From Granulicella sp. WH15 (GTDB lineage: Bacteria > Acidobacteriota > Terriglobia > Terriglobales > Acidobacteriaceae): DNA of 64,000 nucleotides. The notes under the pieces were generated by a model. That model searched no databases. It was not told the origin of the DNA and saw only the letters and a program-made list of their open reading frames with translations. Each line of letters begins with the position of its first letter. Within the stretch, counting starts at the first letter, position 1. Below, piece by piece: positions 16,574-25,221 of the stretch. A program made the position numbers and the translations under genes. The DNA lies in the NCBI RefSeq assembly GCF_009914315.1, contig NZ_CP042596.1:1426001-1490000 (forward strand), in the 5' to 3' direction.

Positions 16574-18237
16574 CGGTGAAGGCACAGATCGACTGCGGTG
16601 GCGGCGTGCGGCTTGAGCGCGGTGTGGCTTGCCGCATGTCCGACGGCGTGGTGCTCTATGCGGATCATTACTATCCAGCCGAGGCTGGGCCTCATCCGAC
16701 GCTGCTGATGCGGCAGCCCTATGGGCGCGATATCGCCTCGACAGTGGTGTACGCGCATCCGGTTTGGTTTGCGCGGCATGGCTACAACGTTGTGATTCAG
16801 GATGTGCGCGGGCGCGGCGACTCGGAGGGGAGCTTCTATCCGTTTCGGCATGAGGCTCGCGATGGCGCGGAGACGATTGCGGCGCTCATCGCAAGGCCGG
16901 AGTCGAACGGCAAGGTGGGGATGTATGGGTTCTCGTACCAGGGGATGACACAGTTGCTTGCAGCGGCGGAACAGCCGCAGGGATTGGTGTGCATCGCCCC
17001 GGCGATGACTGCGCATGATCTTTATGAAGGCTGGTTCTATCACAACGGTGCGATGCGTTTGGCTGCGACACTGGGCTGGGGATTGCAGATGCTCAAGGCC
17101 GACGCACGGCGTCTGCAACTGCGTAAGGCGAGCGACACGCTCGAGCGTGCGTGGTCGAATCTGCCCGCGCAGTATCTGGCGACGCCGTATGGAAGCCATG
17201 CTGCTCTGCACGGAGAGGGCTTGCCGAGCTACGTGCGGGATTGGATGGAGCATGATCGGCCGGGGGCATTTTGGTCCTCGATGGATGTGAGTGAGAGGGT
17301 AGAGAAGATCAATGTGCCGGCACTGCACCTGTCGGGTTGGTATGACATGTATCTCAAGGGAAGTATGGATGGGTTTGCGGCGATGTCGGCAGGACGTGAT
17401 GATCAGTATCTGATTGCAGGGCCGTGGGTGCATATTCCTTGGGGTGACCGGATAGGGACGCAATCGCTTGGTGCTGATGCTGCGCTGGATACGGATGCGA
17501 TATTGCTACGCTGGTTCAATCACTGGCTCAAGGGGACAAACGAGTTTGCGGGTGAGCCCCGGGTGCGGCACTTCGCGTTGAATGAAGGCCGGTGGCATGA
17601 TGCAAGCGATTGGCACGCCGATGTGGGGCTTACGTTCTACCTGCACAGCGGCGGACGGGCGAACTCCAGCAAAGGCGATGGTGTGTTGTCACTCGTTGTG
17701 CCTGATGAGGCGGAGCCGCCTGATGTATTTGTGTACGACCCCGAGGTTCCGGTGATGGGGCCGGGTGGTTTGGCGAATGTCGCAGGGCCTTCGAATCAAG
17801 CTTTGCTTGAACTGGGAAATAATTTACTGCTGTACACAACTCCGCCGCTCGAGAGAGCGGTGCATGTCTTCGGTGCTCCCTCGGTGGAATTGTACTGTGC
17901 TACTTCGGCCTGCTCTGCGGATCTAGCGGTGAAGCTAGTGTGTGTGAAGCCCAATGGGGAGGCAACGTTCGTCTGCATCGGTATCGCGCGTAGTCATCAC
18001 GAGGCGGATGTGGCGCGGAGGTGGACGTTCTCGCTCGAGCCTACATCTTGTGTATTTGCTGTGGGAGATCGTATCCGCATCGAGATAGCGAGCAGCGCAT
18101 ATCCTCTGTATGATCGCAACCCCGGCACCGATGTTGCCGCAAGGCTGGCGGACTCGTGGAACTGGAGCCGATCGACGCAGACGATCTTTCACGATGTGGA
18201 TCGAGTCTCCACGATCTATCTTCCGGTGATCGCATGA
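16570..18237 (+). CDS. CocE/NonD-family hydrolase (X-Pro dipeptidyl-peptidase S15 superfamily)
   Basis: 555 residues. The alpha/beta-hydrolase domain carries the nucleophile elbow G-F-S-Y-Q-G (Ser122), the oxyanion region P-Y-G-R-D and D-V-R-G-R-G-D-S-E-G. A C-terminal jelly-roll (PepX_C) spans about residues 330-550. There is no signal peptide. The family includes cocaine esterase, glutaryl acylase and X-Pro peptidases, so ester or amide hydrolysis of a non-peptide substrate is likely here. ATG overlaps the preceding stop codon, and its own stop overlaps the start of the ABC ATPase gene: hydrolases and importer are one operon. Confidence 0.85.
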   Translation: MTVKAQIDCGGGVRLERGVACRMSDGVVLYADHYYPAEAGPHPTLLMRQPYGRDIASTVVYAHPVWFARHGYNVVIQDVRGRGDSEGSFYPFRHEARDGAETIAALIARPESNGKVGMYGFSYQGMTQLLAAAEQPQGLVCIAPAMTAHDLYEGWFYHNGAMRLAATLGWGLQMLKADARRLQLRKASDTLERAWSNLPAQYLATPYGSHAALHGEGLPSYVRDWMEHDRPGAFWSSMDVSERVEKINVPALHLSGWYDMYLKGSMDGFAAMSAGRDDQYLIAGPWVHIPWGDRIGTQSLGADAALDTDAILLRWFNHWLKGTNEFAGEPRVRHFALNEGRWHDASDWHADVGLTFYLHSGGRANSSKGDGVLSLVVPDEAEPPDVFVYDPEVPVMGPGGLANVAGPSNQALLELGNNLLLYTTPPLERAVHVFGAPSVELYCATSACSADLAVKLVCVKPNGEATFVCIGIARSHHEADVARRWTFSLEPTSCVFAVGDRIRIEIASSAYPLYDRNPGTDVAARLADSWNWSRSTQTIFHDVDRVSTIYLPVIA

Positions 18238-19004
18238 ACGAGCGGCGTGTGCCTGCGGTGAACTTGGAGAGCGTAACCAAGGTCTATGGGCAAGGTTCGC
18301 CGATTCTTGGAGACCTCTCGGTGAGCATTGCGCCGGGAGAGTTCGTGAGCATCATCGGGCCTTCGGGGTGCGGGAAGTCGACGCTGCTCAAACTTGTTGC
18401 GGGGTTGAGTCCCGTGACCTCGGGGACGATTGCCGTGGACGGCATGACGCCGGTGAATGCGCGCGAGATCACCTCGTTCATCTTTCAGGATCCTACGCTG
18501 TTGCCCTGGCGGACGGTGCGTAAGAACGTCGGACTGGGTTTGGAGTTGGAGGGGGTGACGCGAGAGCGGCAGGAGTCCACCGTGGACTCGCTGCTGGCTC
18601 TGGTAGGGTTGGAGCATGTTGCGGATTCTTATCCAAGGCAACTTTCCGGCGGGATGAAGATGCGGGTTTCCATCGCGCGTGCGCTGGCGAGCAATCCTCG
18701 GGTGTTGTTGATGGATGAGCCCTTCGCGGCGCTCGATGAGATGACGCGGGATCACATGAACGAGGAGTTGGCCCGGCTCTATAAGGAGCGGGAGTGGACG
18801 GTTTTATTTGTAACTCATTCGGTTGCAGAAGCTGTTTTTCTATCGTCACGAATTTTGGTGTTGGCTCCACATCCCGGGCGGCTGGCGCATGATATTGCCA
18901 TCGACCTGCCGGGAGAGAGGACGGCGGAGACGCGGAGGTCAGAGGAGTTTGACCGGCTGGTGGCGCGGGTTTCGCGTAGCCTGCGAGAGGTTGGGCGGAC
19001 ATGA
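18234..19004 (+). CDS. ABC transporter ATPase, NitT/TauT/ThiZ class
   Basis: 256 residues. Walker A is G-P-S-G-C-G-K-S-T, the Q-loop is in F-Q-D-P-T-L-L-P-W, the signature is L-S-G-G-M-K-M-R, Walker B is V-L-L-M-D-E-P-F-A-A-L-D and the switch His is in V-T-H-S-V-x-E-A. L-L-P-W-R-T-V and the E-A-V-F-L-S motif are typical of nitrate/taurine/sulfonate/pyrimidine importers. The start is ATG 18234, overlapping the CocE stop. The permease follows with another 4-bp overlap; the binding protein is at 25222, separated by a divergent gene group. Confidence 0.92.
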   Translation: MNERRVPAVNLESVTKVYGQGSPILGDLSVSIAPGEFVSIIGPSGCGKSTLLKLVAGLSPVTSGTIAVDGMTPVNAREITSFIFQDPTLLPWRTVRKNVGLGLELEGVTRERQESTVDSLLALVGLEHVADSYPRQLSGGMKMRVSIARALASNPRVLLMDEPFAALDEMTRDHMNEELARLYKEREWTVLFVTHSVAEAVFLSSRILVLAPHPGRLAHDIAIDLPGERTAETRRSEEFDRLVARVSRSLREVGRT

Positions 19005-19792
19005 AACGCCATCTGACTACGTTACTTTCAACGGTGATCCTCTTCATGCTCCTGTTGCTGCTCTGGGGGGCGCTGATTCGTCTGCTGCATATTCCGTCTT
19101 ATCTGCTACCGTCGCCGGTGCAGGTAGGGACGGCGGCTCTGCATCGGTTTCCTTCTTTAATGATCTCCCTGGGCATGACTGCGACCGCGGCTGCTGGTGG
19201 CCTGATCGCGAGCATCGTTGTCGGTGTTCTGGTTGCGCTTGTATTTGCGCAGTCGCGCTGGGTGCGGCGGATGTTCTATCCCTACACGATTCTGTTGCAG
19301 ACCGTGCCCATCGTGGCGATTGCGCCGCTCATCCTGATGTGGATTGGACCGGGAATCTTCTCGGTTGGGTTGGTGGCGTTCATCATCTGCCTGGCTCCGA
19401 TCATCGCGAATACAACGCAAGGGTTGATTGGCGTTGATCGTAACCTGATTGACCTCTTCCTGATGAATAACGCTTCGCGAGCACAGATTTTGCTGAAGCT
19501 GCGCCTGCCTCATGCGCTGCCCTCGTTGTTTACCGGGATACGAATCTCCAGTGGAATCGCGGTGATTGGGGCGATCACGGGCGAGCTGTTCGCGGGCTCG
19601 GCACGCGTGGGTGTGGGCGGAATTGGATATGCGATCCAGTATGCTAACTCGCAGCTCGAGACGGACTACCTGTTTGCGTTGGTCGCGGCGGCTACGGTGC
19701 TGGGCTTCGCGTTCTTCTTCGCGGTCATGTTTCTGGAGTGGTACTTTCTGCATAACTGGCATGAGTCGGCGCGCACGGCTGAGATGGAGTAG
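19001..19792 (+). CDS. ABC transporter permease, NitT/TauT/ThiX class
   Basis: 263 residues with about six transmembrane helices, the first at 8-28. The BPD_transp_1 EAA-like loop is in the region with A-S-R-A-Q-I-L-L-K-L-R-L-P-H-A-L-P (about 160-180), followed by G-I-R-I-S-S-G. It forms the inner-membrane channel with the ATPase encoded just upstream and presumably the lipoprotein at 25222. Nine bases separate its stop from the DUF3891 gene. Confidence 0.92.
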   Translation: MKRHLTTLLSTVILFMLLLLLWGALIRLLHIPSYLLPSPVQVGTAALHRFPSLMISLGMTATAAAGGLIASIVVGVLVALVFAQSRWVRRMFYPYTILLQTVPIVAIAPLILMWIGPGIFSVGLVAFIICLAPIIANTTQGLIGVDRNLIDLFLMNNASRAQILLKLRLPHALPSLFTGIRISSGIAVIGAITGELFAGSARVGVGGIGYAIQYANSQLETDYLFALVAAATVLGFAFFFAVMFLEWYFLHNWHESARTAEME

Positions 19793-19800
19793 GAGGCACG

Positions 19801-20622
19801 ATGCTTCGCATAGAGTCGGAGACAGGTTGGTGGTTGATAACGCATCCCGATCATGCTCGGTTGGCGGGGCTGTTTGCGTCGCACTGGGGAAATGAACGGT
19901 TCGCTCGGCCGCATCCGCGCATAAGTGTCCTGCATGGAATCCATGTGCATGACGATGGCTGGGCGGCGCGGGATGCTAAGCCGGGGATCACGCGGCAGGG
20001 CAAGCCTTCTGCGTTCTCGCATGAACTGGTAGGGAAGTACTCGGCGTTCGAGGAGATTGATTTGGCCGACTATCTTGCGGTGCGCGAGAGTGCGGTGGAG
20101 CTGGTCGAATCGCAGGATGCCTATGCGGCCCTGCTTGTTTCGATGCACACCTATAATCTGCTGACGGCGCGGGCAGATCGTTCGACGATTGCGCCTGCAC
20201 AGTTGCCGCTGCTCGATGAGTTTCTCGAACGACAACTGGCTCGGCAGGAGAGGCTGCGGCGTGCGATCCGCGCAGACGTGCAGTATGCAGAGAGCGATGC
20301 GACGGATGAGGCGATCCTGAATAACTTCAGGCTTTTGCAGGCTACCGATAACCTCTCGTTGCTCAGCTGTGTGGCTTATCTGCAACCGAGCACGCTGCTG
20401 CATCCTTTGCCTACGACGGATGGTGCTTGTGAGGAGGTCGTCGTGCTCCCGGTTGGGGAGCGGCAATTTCGGCTGGAGCCTTATCCCTTCGATGAGCCTG
20501 TGCTGCGTTGCCATGTGCCTGCGCGGCATGTCGCCGGGCATCTCTTTGCTTCGTCGGATGAGCTTGCGGAGAAGTATGCCGCCGCGCCGGTGGAGCAGCT
20601 TGAGATCGTCGTGTCGGCGTGA
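19801..20622 (+). CDS. DUF3891 family protein
   Basis: 273 residues, no signal peptide. Family features visible are the opening R-x-x-x-x-G-W-W-L-I-T-H-P-D-H-A-x-L-A-G, H-D-D-G-W near residue 43, and V-S-M-H-T-Y-N-L-L near 117. The conserved His and Asp residues suggest a metal-dependent hydrolase of HD-like helical fold, but no activity is established. It ends the + strand operon begun at the deaminase and converges on the HpxZ gene with only 3 bp between stops. Confidence 0.8.
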   Translation: MLRIESETGWWLITHPDHARLAGLFASHWGNERFARPHPRISVLHGIHVHDDGWAARDAKPGITRQGKPSAFSHELVGKYSAFEEIDLADYLAVRESAVELVESQDAYAALLVSMHTYNLLTARADRSTIAPAQLPLLDEFLERQLARQERLRRAIRADVQYAESDATDEAILNNFRLLQATDNLSLLSCVAYLQPSTLLHPLPTTDGACEEVVVLPVGERQFRLEPYPFDEPVLRCHVPARHVAGHLFASSDELAEKYAAAPVEQLEIVVSA

Positions 20623-20625
20623 ACG

Positions 20626-21006
20626 CTATGGCAACAACGAGACGTGCGCGGCGACGATGCGCCAGCCCTCGGGCAGCCGCACCCATACCTGGCTCTGGCG
20701 TCCGCGTACCACTTTGGCTGCGGTCTCGCGCTCGAACTCCAGCATGATGCTGCCGTAGTCGGTGTCGAAGGTGACGATCTCGAGACGCGTTACCTTGCGG
20801 GCCAAGCCCACGGCGGCACGAGCTTTGCGGAAGGCCTCGATCTCTTCGATTCCGTAGAGATTTTCGGTCGCTCCGAAGCGCATGGCGTGAGGAGATGCCC
20901 AGAACATGCGGGTGAGGGTCTCGACGTCATTCTCGACCAGGGCTGTCTCGTATTGCGGATACAGCTCGGTGAGTTCGCCATGCGTCTTCGGATCGTTGAT
21001 GAGCAT
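20626..21006 (-). CDS. hpxZ: HpxZ/AtzH-like protein (DUF3225, NTF2-like fold)
   Basis: 126 residues of the SnoaL/NTF2-like fold, with F-W-A-S-P-H-A-M-R-F-G-A-T-E-N-L-Y-G and the end W-R-I-V-A-A-H-V-S, matching the DUF3225 family. HpxZ is encoded in the Klebsiella oxalurate operon and AtzH in the cyanurate pathway, in both cases beside amidases. It lies 3 bp downstream of the acetamidase gene on the minus strand. Its role is likely accessory, binding or processing a small acidic intermediate. The symbol rests on family resemblance only. Confidence 0.75.
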   Translation of the reverse strand: MLINDPKTHGELTELYPQYETALVENDVETLTRMFWASPHAMRFGATENLYGIEEIEAFRKARAAVGLARKVTRLEIVTFDTDYGSIMLEFERETAAKVVRGRQSQVWVRLPEGWRIVAAHVSLLP

Positions 21007-21009
21007 GAG

Positions 21010-21942
21010 TTAGAAGAGCTTCCTTTCGGGCAGAATGCTCTTCTGGATGGCCGCGCTGACCGTGACCATCGGCGTGTTGACGACCTGGCTCAGGCGCAGG
21101 TTCATGGCCACGCTACAGAGAAGGTAGGCATGGACCTCGCTGAGTCCCCAACGTGCGGCCAGTAGATCGACCATGCGGCTGGTGGCGGCCTGTCCTGCCT
21201 TGAAGGCGTCAGGGCCGGACTCGATGGTGATCCACGCGGGGCCGTGCTCGTTGGTGCGCGGAGCGGACTCAAGCAGTGGGCCGGAGAGTGGCTGGTGCTT
21301 GTGTAGCGTGAGCCGCACGGTGACGTCCGACGGGCACTCCATGCCGTTGATGCAGATCTCGCCATCGCCCTGCGCGGCGTGGGCGTCGCCAGCGGAGAAG
21401 AGCGCGCCGGGGACGAAGACGGGGAGGTATAGCGTGGCTCCGGCGCTTAGCTCGCGTACGTCGAGGTTGCCGCCGAAGGGGCCGGGTGGGCGCGTGCGAA
21501 ATGCGCCGGTCTCGGCCTGGGCCACGCCCATGACGCCGCAGAAGGGACGCAGGGGAACGATGGCCGGTGCGAGCGAACGAGTGACATCGGGCTCGAGCTG
21601 CCAGTGGAAGAGATAAGGCTCGGTGAAGCGCTCGCTGAGGTAGCCCATGGCGGGCGTGACGCTGGTCCAGGCCCAGCCCTTGTGCGCGACCTCCAGTACA
21701 TCGACTTGCAGGACGTCGCCGGGCTCGGCTCCGGCGACCGCGATGGGGCCGGTGAGCGCGTGGATGCGTGTGCGGTCGATGGCCATGAACTCGGTTGCGG
21801 TGGAGTGCAGGGTAAGCTGGCCGCCGGTGGCGTCGGTGCAGGCCATGTGGACGACGTCGCCGGAGGAGACGACGAGTCGAGGCTCCAGATCGCGGTTCCA
21901 GACCGAGTGTGTCGGCTCTGCGCTGAGGATGTGTTCTCTCAT
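21010..21942 (-). CDS. Acetamidase/formamidase family protein
   Basis: 310 residues with FmdA_AmdA features: G-D-V-V-H-M, the H-A-L-T-G-P-I-A-V-x-G-A-E-P-G-D-x-L block, F-C-G-V-M-G, P-P-G-P-F-G-G-N-L-D and D-A-H-A-A-Q-G-D-G-E with putative metal-binding Asp/His. It is cytoplasmic and would release ammonia from formamide, acetamide or a small amide. ATG overlaps the RidA stop by 4 bp; HpxZ follows after 3 bp. The three minus-strand genes form an operon nested between + strand genes of the same island. Confidence 0.9.
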   Translation of the reverse strand: MREHILSAEPTHSVWNRDLEPRLVVSSGDVVHMACTDATGGQLTLHSTATEFMAIDRTRIHALTGPIAVAGAEPGDVLQVDVLEVAHKGWAWTSVTPAMGYLSERFTEPYLFHWQLEPDVTRSLAPAIVPLRPFCGVMGVAQAETGAFRTRPPGPFGGNLDVRELSAGATLYLPVFVPGALFSAGDAHAAQGDGEICINGMECPSDVTVRLTLHKHQPLSGPLLESAPRTNEHGPAWITIESGPDAFKAGQAATSRMVDLLAARWGLSEVHAYLLCSVAMNLRLSQVVNTPMVTVSAAIQKSILPERKLF

Positions 21943-22394
21943 GCTATGGCCACCACCATCTGCAACTCGACGAGCGCGTTGCGGGGCAGGGCACTGACGC
22001 CGATGGCGGCGCGAACGTGACGGCCCTTGTCGCCGAAGATCTCGACCAGCAGGTCGGACGCTCCGTTGATGATCTTGGGCGGGTCGGAGAAGCCTGCGAC
22101 GGCGTTGACGTAGCCATTGACGCTGACGATCTCGTGAATCGCATCGAGCGTGCCCAGGTGACGGCGGAGCACGGCGAGCAGGGTCAGTGCGCAGGCTCGA
22201 GCGGCCGCGTAGCCCTCTTCGATGGTGCGGTCGAGACCGGCTGTTCCGGTGATGACGCCGTGCTCGTCGCGTGAGATGACGCCCGAAAGATAAACGAGAT
22301 TGCCGACGGTTTTTGCGGAGATGTAGTTGCCGCCGGCGCTGGGTGGTTCCGGCAAGGTGATGCCTGTTGCTGCGATTGCGTTCTCTACGGTCAT
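21939..22394 (-). CDS. RidA/YjgF family protein (RutC-like)
   Basis: 151 residues. The RidA trimer fold is recognised from N-L-V-Y-L-S-G, the A-C-A-L-T-L-L-A-V-L-x-x-x-L-G-T-L-D motif and C-terminal R-A-A-I-G-V-S-A-L-P-R-N-A-L-V-E. The Arg that binds the substrate carboxylate in RidA is present in the final block. RidA proteins deaminate reactive enamines/imines; relatives such as RutC work in pyrimidine breakdown. ATG 22394 is chosen; GTG 22412 is possible. TACAGT lies 8 nt before the ATG and there is no Shine-Dalgarno. It heads the three-gene minus-strand operon. Confidence 0.88.
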   Translation of the reverse strand: MTVENAIAATGITLPEPPSAGGNYISAKTVGNLVYLSGVISRDEHGVITGTAGLDRTIEEGYAAARACALTLLAVLRRHLGTLDAIHEIVSVNGYVNAVAGFSDPPKIINGASDLLVEIFGDKGRHVRAAIGVSALPRNALVELQMVVAIA

Positions 22395-22402
22395 TTGGCG
22401 GT

Positions 22403-22408
22403 ACTGTA
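22403..22408 (-). promoter_or_regulatory. Putative -10 box TACAGT for the RidA operon
   Basis: On the minus strand TACAGT ends 8 nt before ATG 22394 and no ribosome binding site intervenes. TTCTCA about 18 bp further upstream could be a weak -35. Confidence 0.3.
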
Positions 22409-22474
22409 ACACGCGGATGCCCGAAGTGAGAAAAAGATGATTGGATTTGCGCGGCGATGGAGGAGATATCCGGC

Positions 22475-22480
22475 TAAGAT
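22475..22480 (+). promoter_or_regulatory. Putative -10 box TAAGAT for the cytochrome gene
   Basis: TAAGAT ends 6 nt before ATG 22487, too close for a normal leader with a ribosome binding site. The divergent RidA gene has a similar box on the other strand of the same 92-bp gap. Confidence 0.3.
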
Positions 22481-22486
22481 GCCCTT

Positions 22487-23362
22487 ATGGTCCTGCAAGC
22501 TCTGGTTGGGGTCGTGATGGCCGGTGGGGTGGCTGCGTGCATGTTTGCGGGCGCGGCGCGGAGCCCGCAGGTGACGCTTCCGGTGCACCTCGCGCGCCAA
22601 TCGGCAGACGATCTGGAGATTACCGGTCTGCCGCCTCAGTCTTCCCGTTATGTGGGGTATGCTGAACTGACTGCGCTGCCCCAGGTGACGGCAGAGATCA
22701 ACGCCGGTCCGGACTTTGGCGGCCTCACCATGCAAGTTACTGGCGTCGATCTCGATCGGCTTGCGGCTGCGTTGGGTGTGCCAGCCTCGGCCGACCTGAT
22801 CGATGCTCTCTGCACAGACCGGTATCGTTCGTACTTTCCGGCGGAGTATCGCGCGCGACATCATCCGTTGCTGGTGCTGAAGGTCGATGGCCAGCGGATG
22901 GCCGAATGGGCGGAGCACACGCACCAGTACGATCCGGGGCCGTACTTCATTGAGTATGACAACTTTGTCCCGGCGTTTCATGTGCTCTCGCACGCGGATG
23001 AGGAGCAGCAGCCGACCAATGTGATGCGGCTGAACTTCGGCAGCGCGGTGAAGGAGTTCGCGGTGCTCAAGCCGCACGAAAGCCATGCGCCGGATTCGCC
23101 CGTGGGGCAGGGATTCGTGATCGCCAAACAGAACTGCTTGCGTTGCCACTTTAGTGGAGAGGTCGGAGGCACAAAGTCGGGTGTGAACTGGAGTGTACTG
23201 AGCAGGCTCGCCCGAGAACAGCCTGCGTTTTTCGCGCAGTATGTCAGCAGCCCGGCGGCGGTCGCGCCGCAGGCTCATATGCCCGGCAATCCGCAGTACG
23301 ACGAGGTGACTCTTGAGGCGCTGACGGGTTACTTTGCAGCTATGACGGAGGTACGCCGATGA
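22487..23362 (+). CDS. SUOX-fold domain fused to a c-type cytochrome domain
   Basis: 291 residues with an N-terminal membrane anchor or signal (about 5-25). Residues about 45-200 resemble the sulfite-oxidase/YedY molybdopterin fold: I-T-G-L-P near 45, V-T-G-V-D-L-D-R-L near 88, then C-T-D-R-Y near 110. No Cys stands where the molybdenum-ligating Cys of such enzymes is expected, before V-T-G-V. A heme c site C-L-R-C-H (Cys217, Cys220, His221) and a possible Met ligand in A-H-M-P-G-N follow. It is probably periplasmic and an electron-transfer protein. It overlaps the DUF2165 gene by 4 bp. Confidence 0.65.
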   Translation: MVLQALVGVVMAGGVAACMFAGAARSPQVTLPVHLARQSADDLEITGLPPQSSRYVGYAELTALPQVTAEINAGPDFGGLTMQVTGVDLDRLAAALGVPASADLIDALCTDRYRSYFPAEYRARHHPLLVLKVDGQRMAEWAEHTHQYDPGPYFIEYDNFVPAFHVLSHADEEQQPTNVMRLNFGSAVKEFAVLKPHESHAPDSPVGQGFVIAKQNCLRCHFSGEVGGTKSGVNWSVLSRLAREQPAFFAQYVSSPAAVAPQAHMPGNPQYDEVTLEALTGYFAAMTEVRR

Positions 23363-23856
23363 TCGTTCGCCTCTCCAAGTGCGCGCTGTTGCTGGGCGTT
23401 GCGGTCTACTTCTCGCTGGTCGCGCTGAACAATACGGCGGACTACGACTCGAACTACCAGTTCATGCGGCATGTGTTGATGATGGACTCGACCTTTCCCG
23501 GCAACCACGGGATGTGGCGTGCGCTGCGCCAGCCCTGGATTCATACGGCTTTTTACTTATCGGTGATCGCGTGGGAGATCGTGACCGGCGTTCTCTGCTG
23601 GTGGGGAGCGATTCGTCTGCTCAGCTTGCTCAAAGCTCCTTCGTCTGTGTTTCAGCGGGCTAAGGCTGTTGCGGTTGTCGGCTTGACGCTGGGCTGCCTG
23701 CTCTGGTTTCTGGCGTTTCTGAGCGTAGGCGGCGAGTGGTTCCTGATGTGGCAGTCGAGGGTCTGGAATGGTCAGGATGCGGCGTTCCGTATGTTTACCG
23801 TACTAGCGATTATCTTGTTATATGTAACTACTCCTGAACATGAAGCGAATCCCTGA
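23359..23856 (+). CDS. DUF2165 small integral membrane protein
   Basis: 165 residues with four predicted transmembrane helices (about 7-27, 65-90, 105-128, 140-160). The N-terminal block N-N-T-A-D-Y-D-S-N-Y-Q-F-M-R-H-V-L-M-M-D is the DUF2165 hallmark. Function is unknown. The 4-bp overlap with the cytochrome gene suggests it could be its membrane partner. It lies 5 bp before the amidase gene. Confidence 0.85.
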   Translation: MIVRLSKCALLLGVAVYFSLVALNNTADYDSNYQFMRHVLMMDSTFPGNHGMWRALRQPWIHTAFYLSVIAWEIVTGVLCWWGAIRLLSLLKAPSSVFQRAKAVAVVGLTLGCLLWFLAFLSVGGEWFLMWQSRVWNGQDAAFRMFTVLAIILLYVTTPEHEANP

Positions 23857-23861
23857 ACGTG

Positions 23862-25166
23862 ATGATTGCTGACTCGCCATTTACGGAATTGTGTCGCTCG
23901 TTGTCCTCCGGCGCTTCTACTGCCGTGGAGGTTGCTGCTGAGTTTGCGCGCAAGGCCGACGGTAGTGCTTCGCACAATACCTATCTTTACCGGAATGATG
24001 ATGAGTTGTTCGAGCAGGCTCGGAGGCTCGAAGCGAGTTTCCCCGATGCGGGTTCGCGTCCGGCTTTATACGGTGTGCCGATCTCGTTGAAGGATTGCTT
24101 CGATCTTGCCGGGACCACGACGACGTGTGGATCGAAGTTTTACGCGCAGCATAATCTTCCCGCTACGGATGACTCAGGTATGGCGAAGCGGCTGAAAGAT
24201 TCGGGAGCGCTGATTCCGGGCAAGACACATCTGCATCCGCTGGCCTATGGCATCACTGGACAGAACCCCGACTACGGCGATTGCTTGCAGCCGCGTGATG
24301 CAAGCCTGCTGACGGGCGGCTCGTCGAGTGGCGCTGCGGCGAGCGTGCAGGAGGGTTCGGCGCTCGCTGCCATTGGGACGGATACCGGCGGCTCGGTGCG
24401 CGTGCCTGCGGCGCTGTGTGGGTTGGTGGGCTACCGTGCCTCGCACGGGTTGGCTTCGGTGGCAGGAGGGTGGCCCGAGGCTTGGGATGGCGCGGCTCAT
24501 CTCGCGGCCTCCTTCGATACGGTGGGCTTTCTGCTGCGCGATGCCCGCGATGCCGCGCCTATTGCTCACGCGCTCTTTGGCATCACGCCACAGCAACCGC
24601 CTATTGCGCCTCATATCGGCTACGTCGGCCACTCCTTTCTCGATGACTGCGATGCTGATGTGCTCTCGGCCTACGAGACGTGGCGTGAGCTGCTGCTGAA
24701 ATCCGGCGCTGAGCTTACCGAGATTCTCCCCGCAGGTTGGGAGCGATCCCGCGAGATATTCGCAGGGATTCAGGCGCATGAGGCGTCTACGTATCATCGC
24801 GGCCACTACGATGAGTTCGAGCCAGCCATCACGCAGCGGCTGCACTGGGGCGCGTCGCTTACAGAGGCTGACCTTGATCCGTTGCGGCAGCAGCTTGTGG
24901 AGTTTCGAGCCGCGATGGATGAGCTTTGGGCTCGCTTCGATCTGCTGGTGCTTCCGGTGGCTCCGGTCAGTCGACTGGTCGCAGCTGAGGATCAGAGCGA
25001 TGCACGCGCACGCATCCTACGCTACACGACGCCCTTCAGCCTGGCCGGTGTGCCTGTGGTGTCACTGCCCGGAACGCTCTTTGGAACGGGTGTTCAGGTG
25101 GCTGCGGCTCCGGGGCGAGATGGCGCGCTGCTGGCTTACGTGGCGTCGCTTGCACAGAAGCCCTGA
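23862..25166 (+). CDS. Amidase signature enzyme (AtzF/AtzE-like)
   Basis: 434 residues. The Ser-cisSer-Lys triad is complete: Lys77 in P-I-S-L-K-D-C-F, the cis-Ser about 155 in G-G-S-S-S-G, and nucleophile Ser178 in D-T-G-G-S-V-R-V-P-A. Family members hydrolyse allophanate, biuret, aryl amides or oxamic-type substrates. The presence of HpxZ nearby recalls the Klebsiella hpx operon, in which an AtzF-like amidase pairs with HpxZ. GTG 23859 is an alternative start. It belongs to the run cytochrome, DUF2165, amidase, binding protein. Confidence 0.9.
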   Translation: MIADSPFTELCRSLSSGASTAVEVAAEFARKADGSASHNTYLYRNDDELFEQARRLEASFPDAGSRPALYGVPISLKDCFDLAGTTTTCGSKFYAQHNLPATDDSGMAKRLKDSGALIPGKTHLHPLAYGITGQNPDYGDCLQPRDASLLTGGSSSGAAASVQEGSALAAIGTDTGGSVRVPAALCGLVGYRASHGLASVAGGWPEAWDGAAHLAASFDTVGFLLRDARDAAPIAHALFGITPQQPPIAPHIGYVGHSFLDDCDADVLSAYETWRELLLKSGAELTEILPAGWERSREIFAGIQAHEASTYHRGHYDEFEPAITQRLHWGASLTEADLDPLRQQLVEFRAAMDELWARFDLLVLPVAPVSRLVAAEDQSDARARILRYTTPFSLAGVPVVSLPGTLFGTGVQVAAAPGRDGALLAYVASLAQKP

Positions 25167-25221
25167 CCGGCCACGCCGGATGCTACCCTGCTGCTATTCC
25201 ACTTCGTCTGGAGATTTTGCT

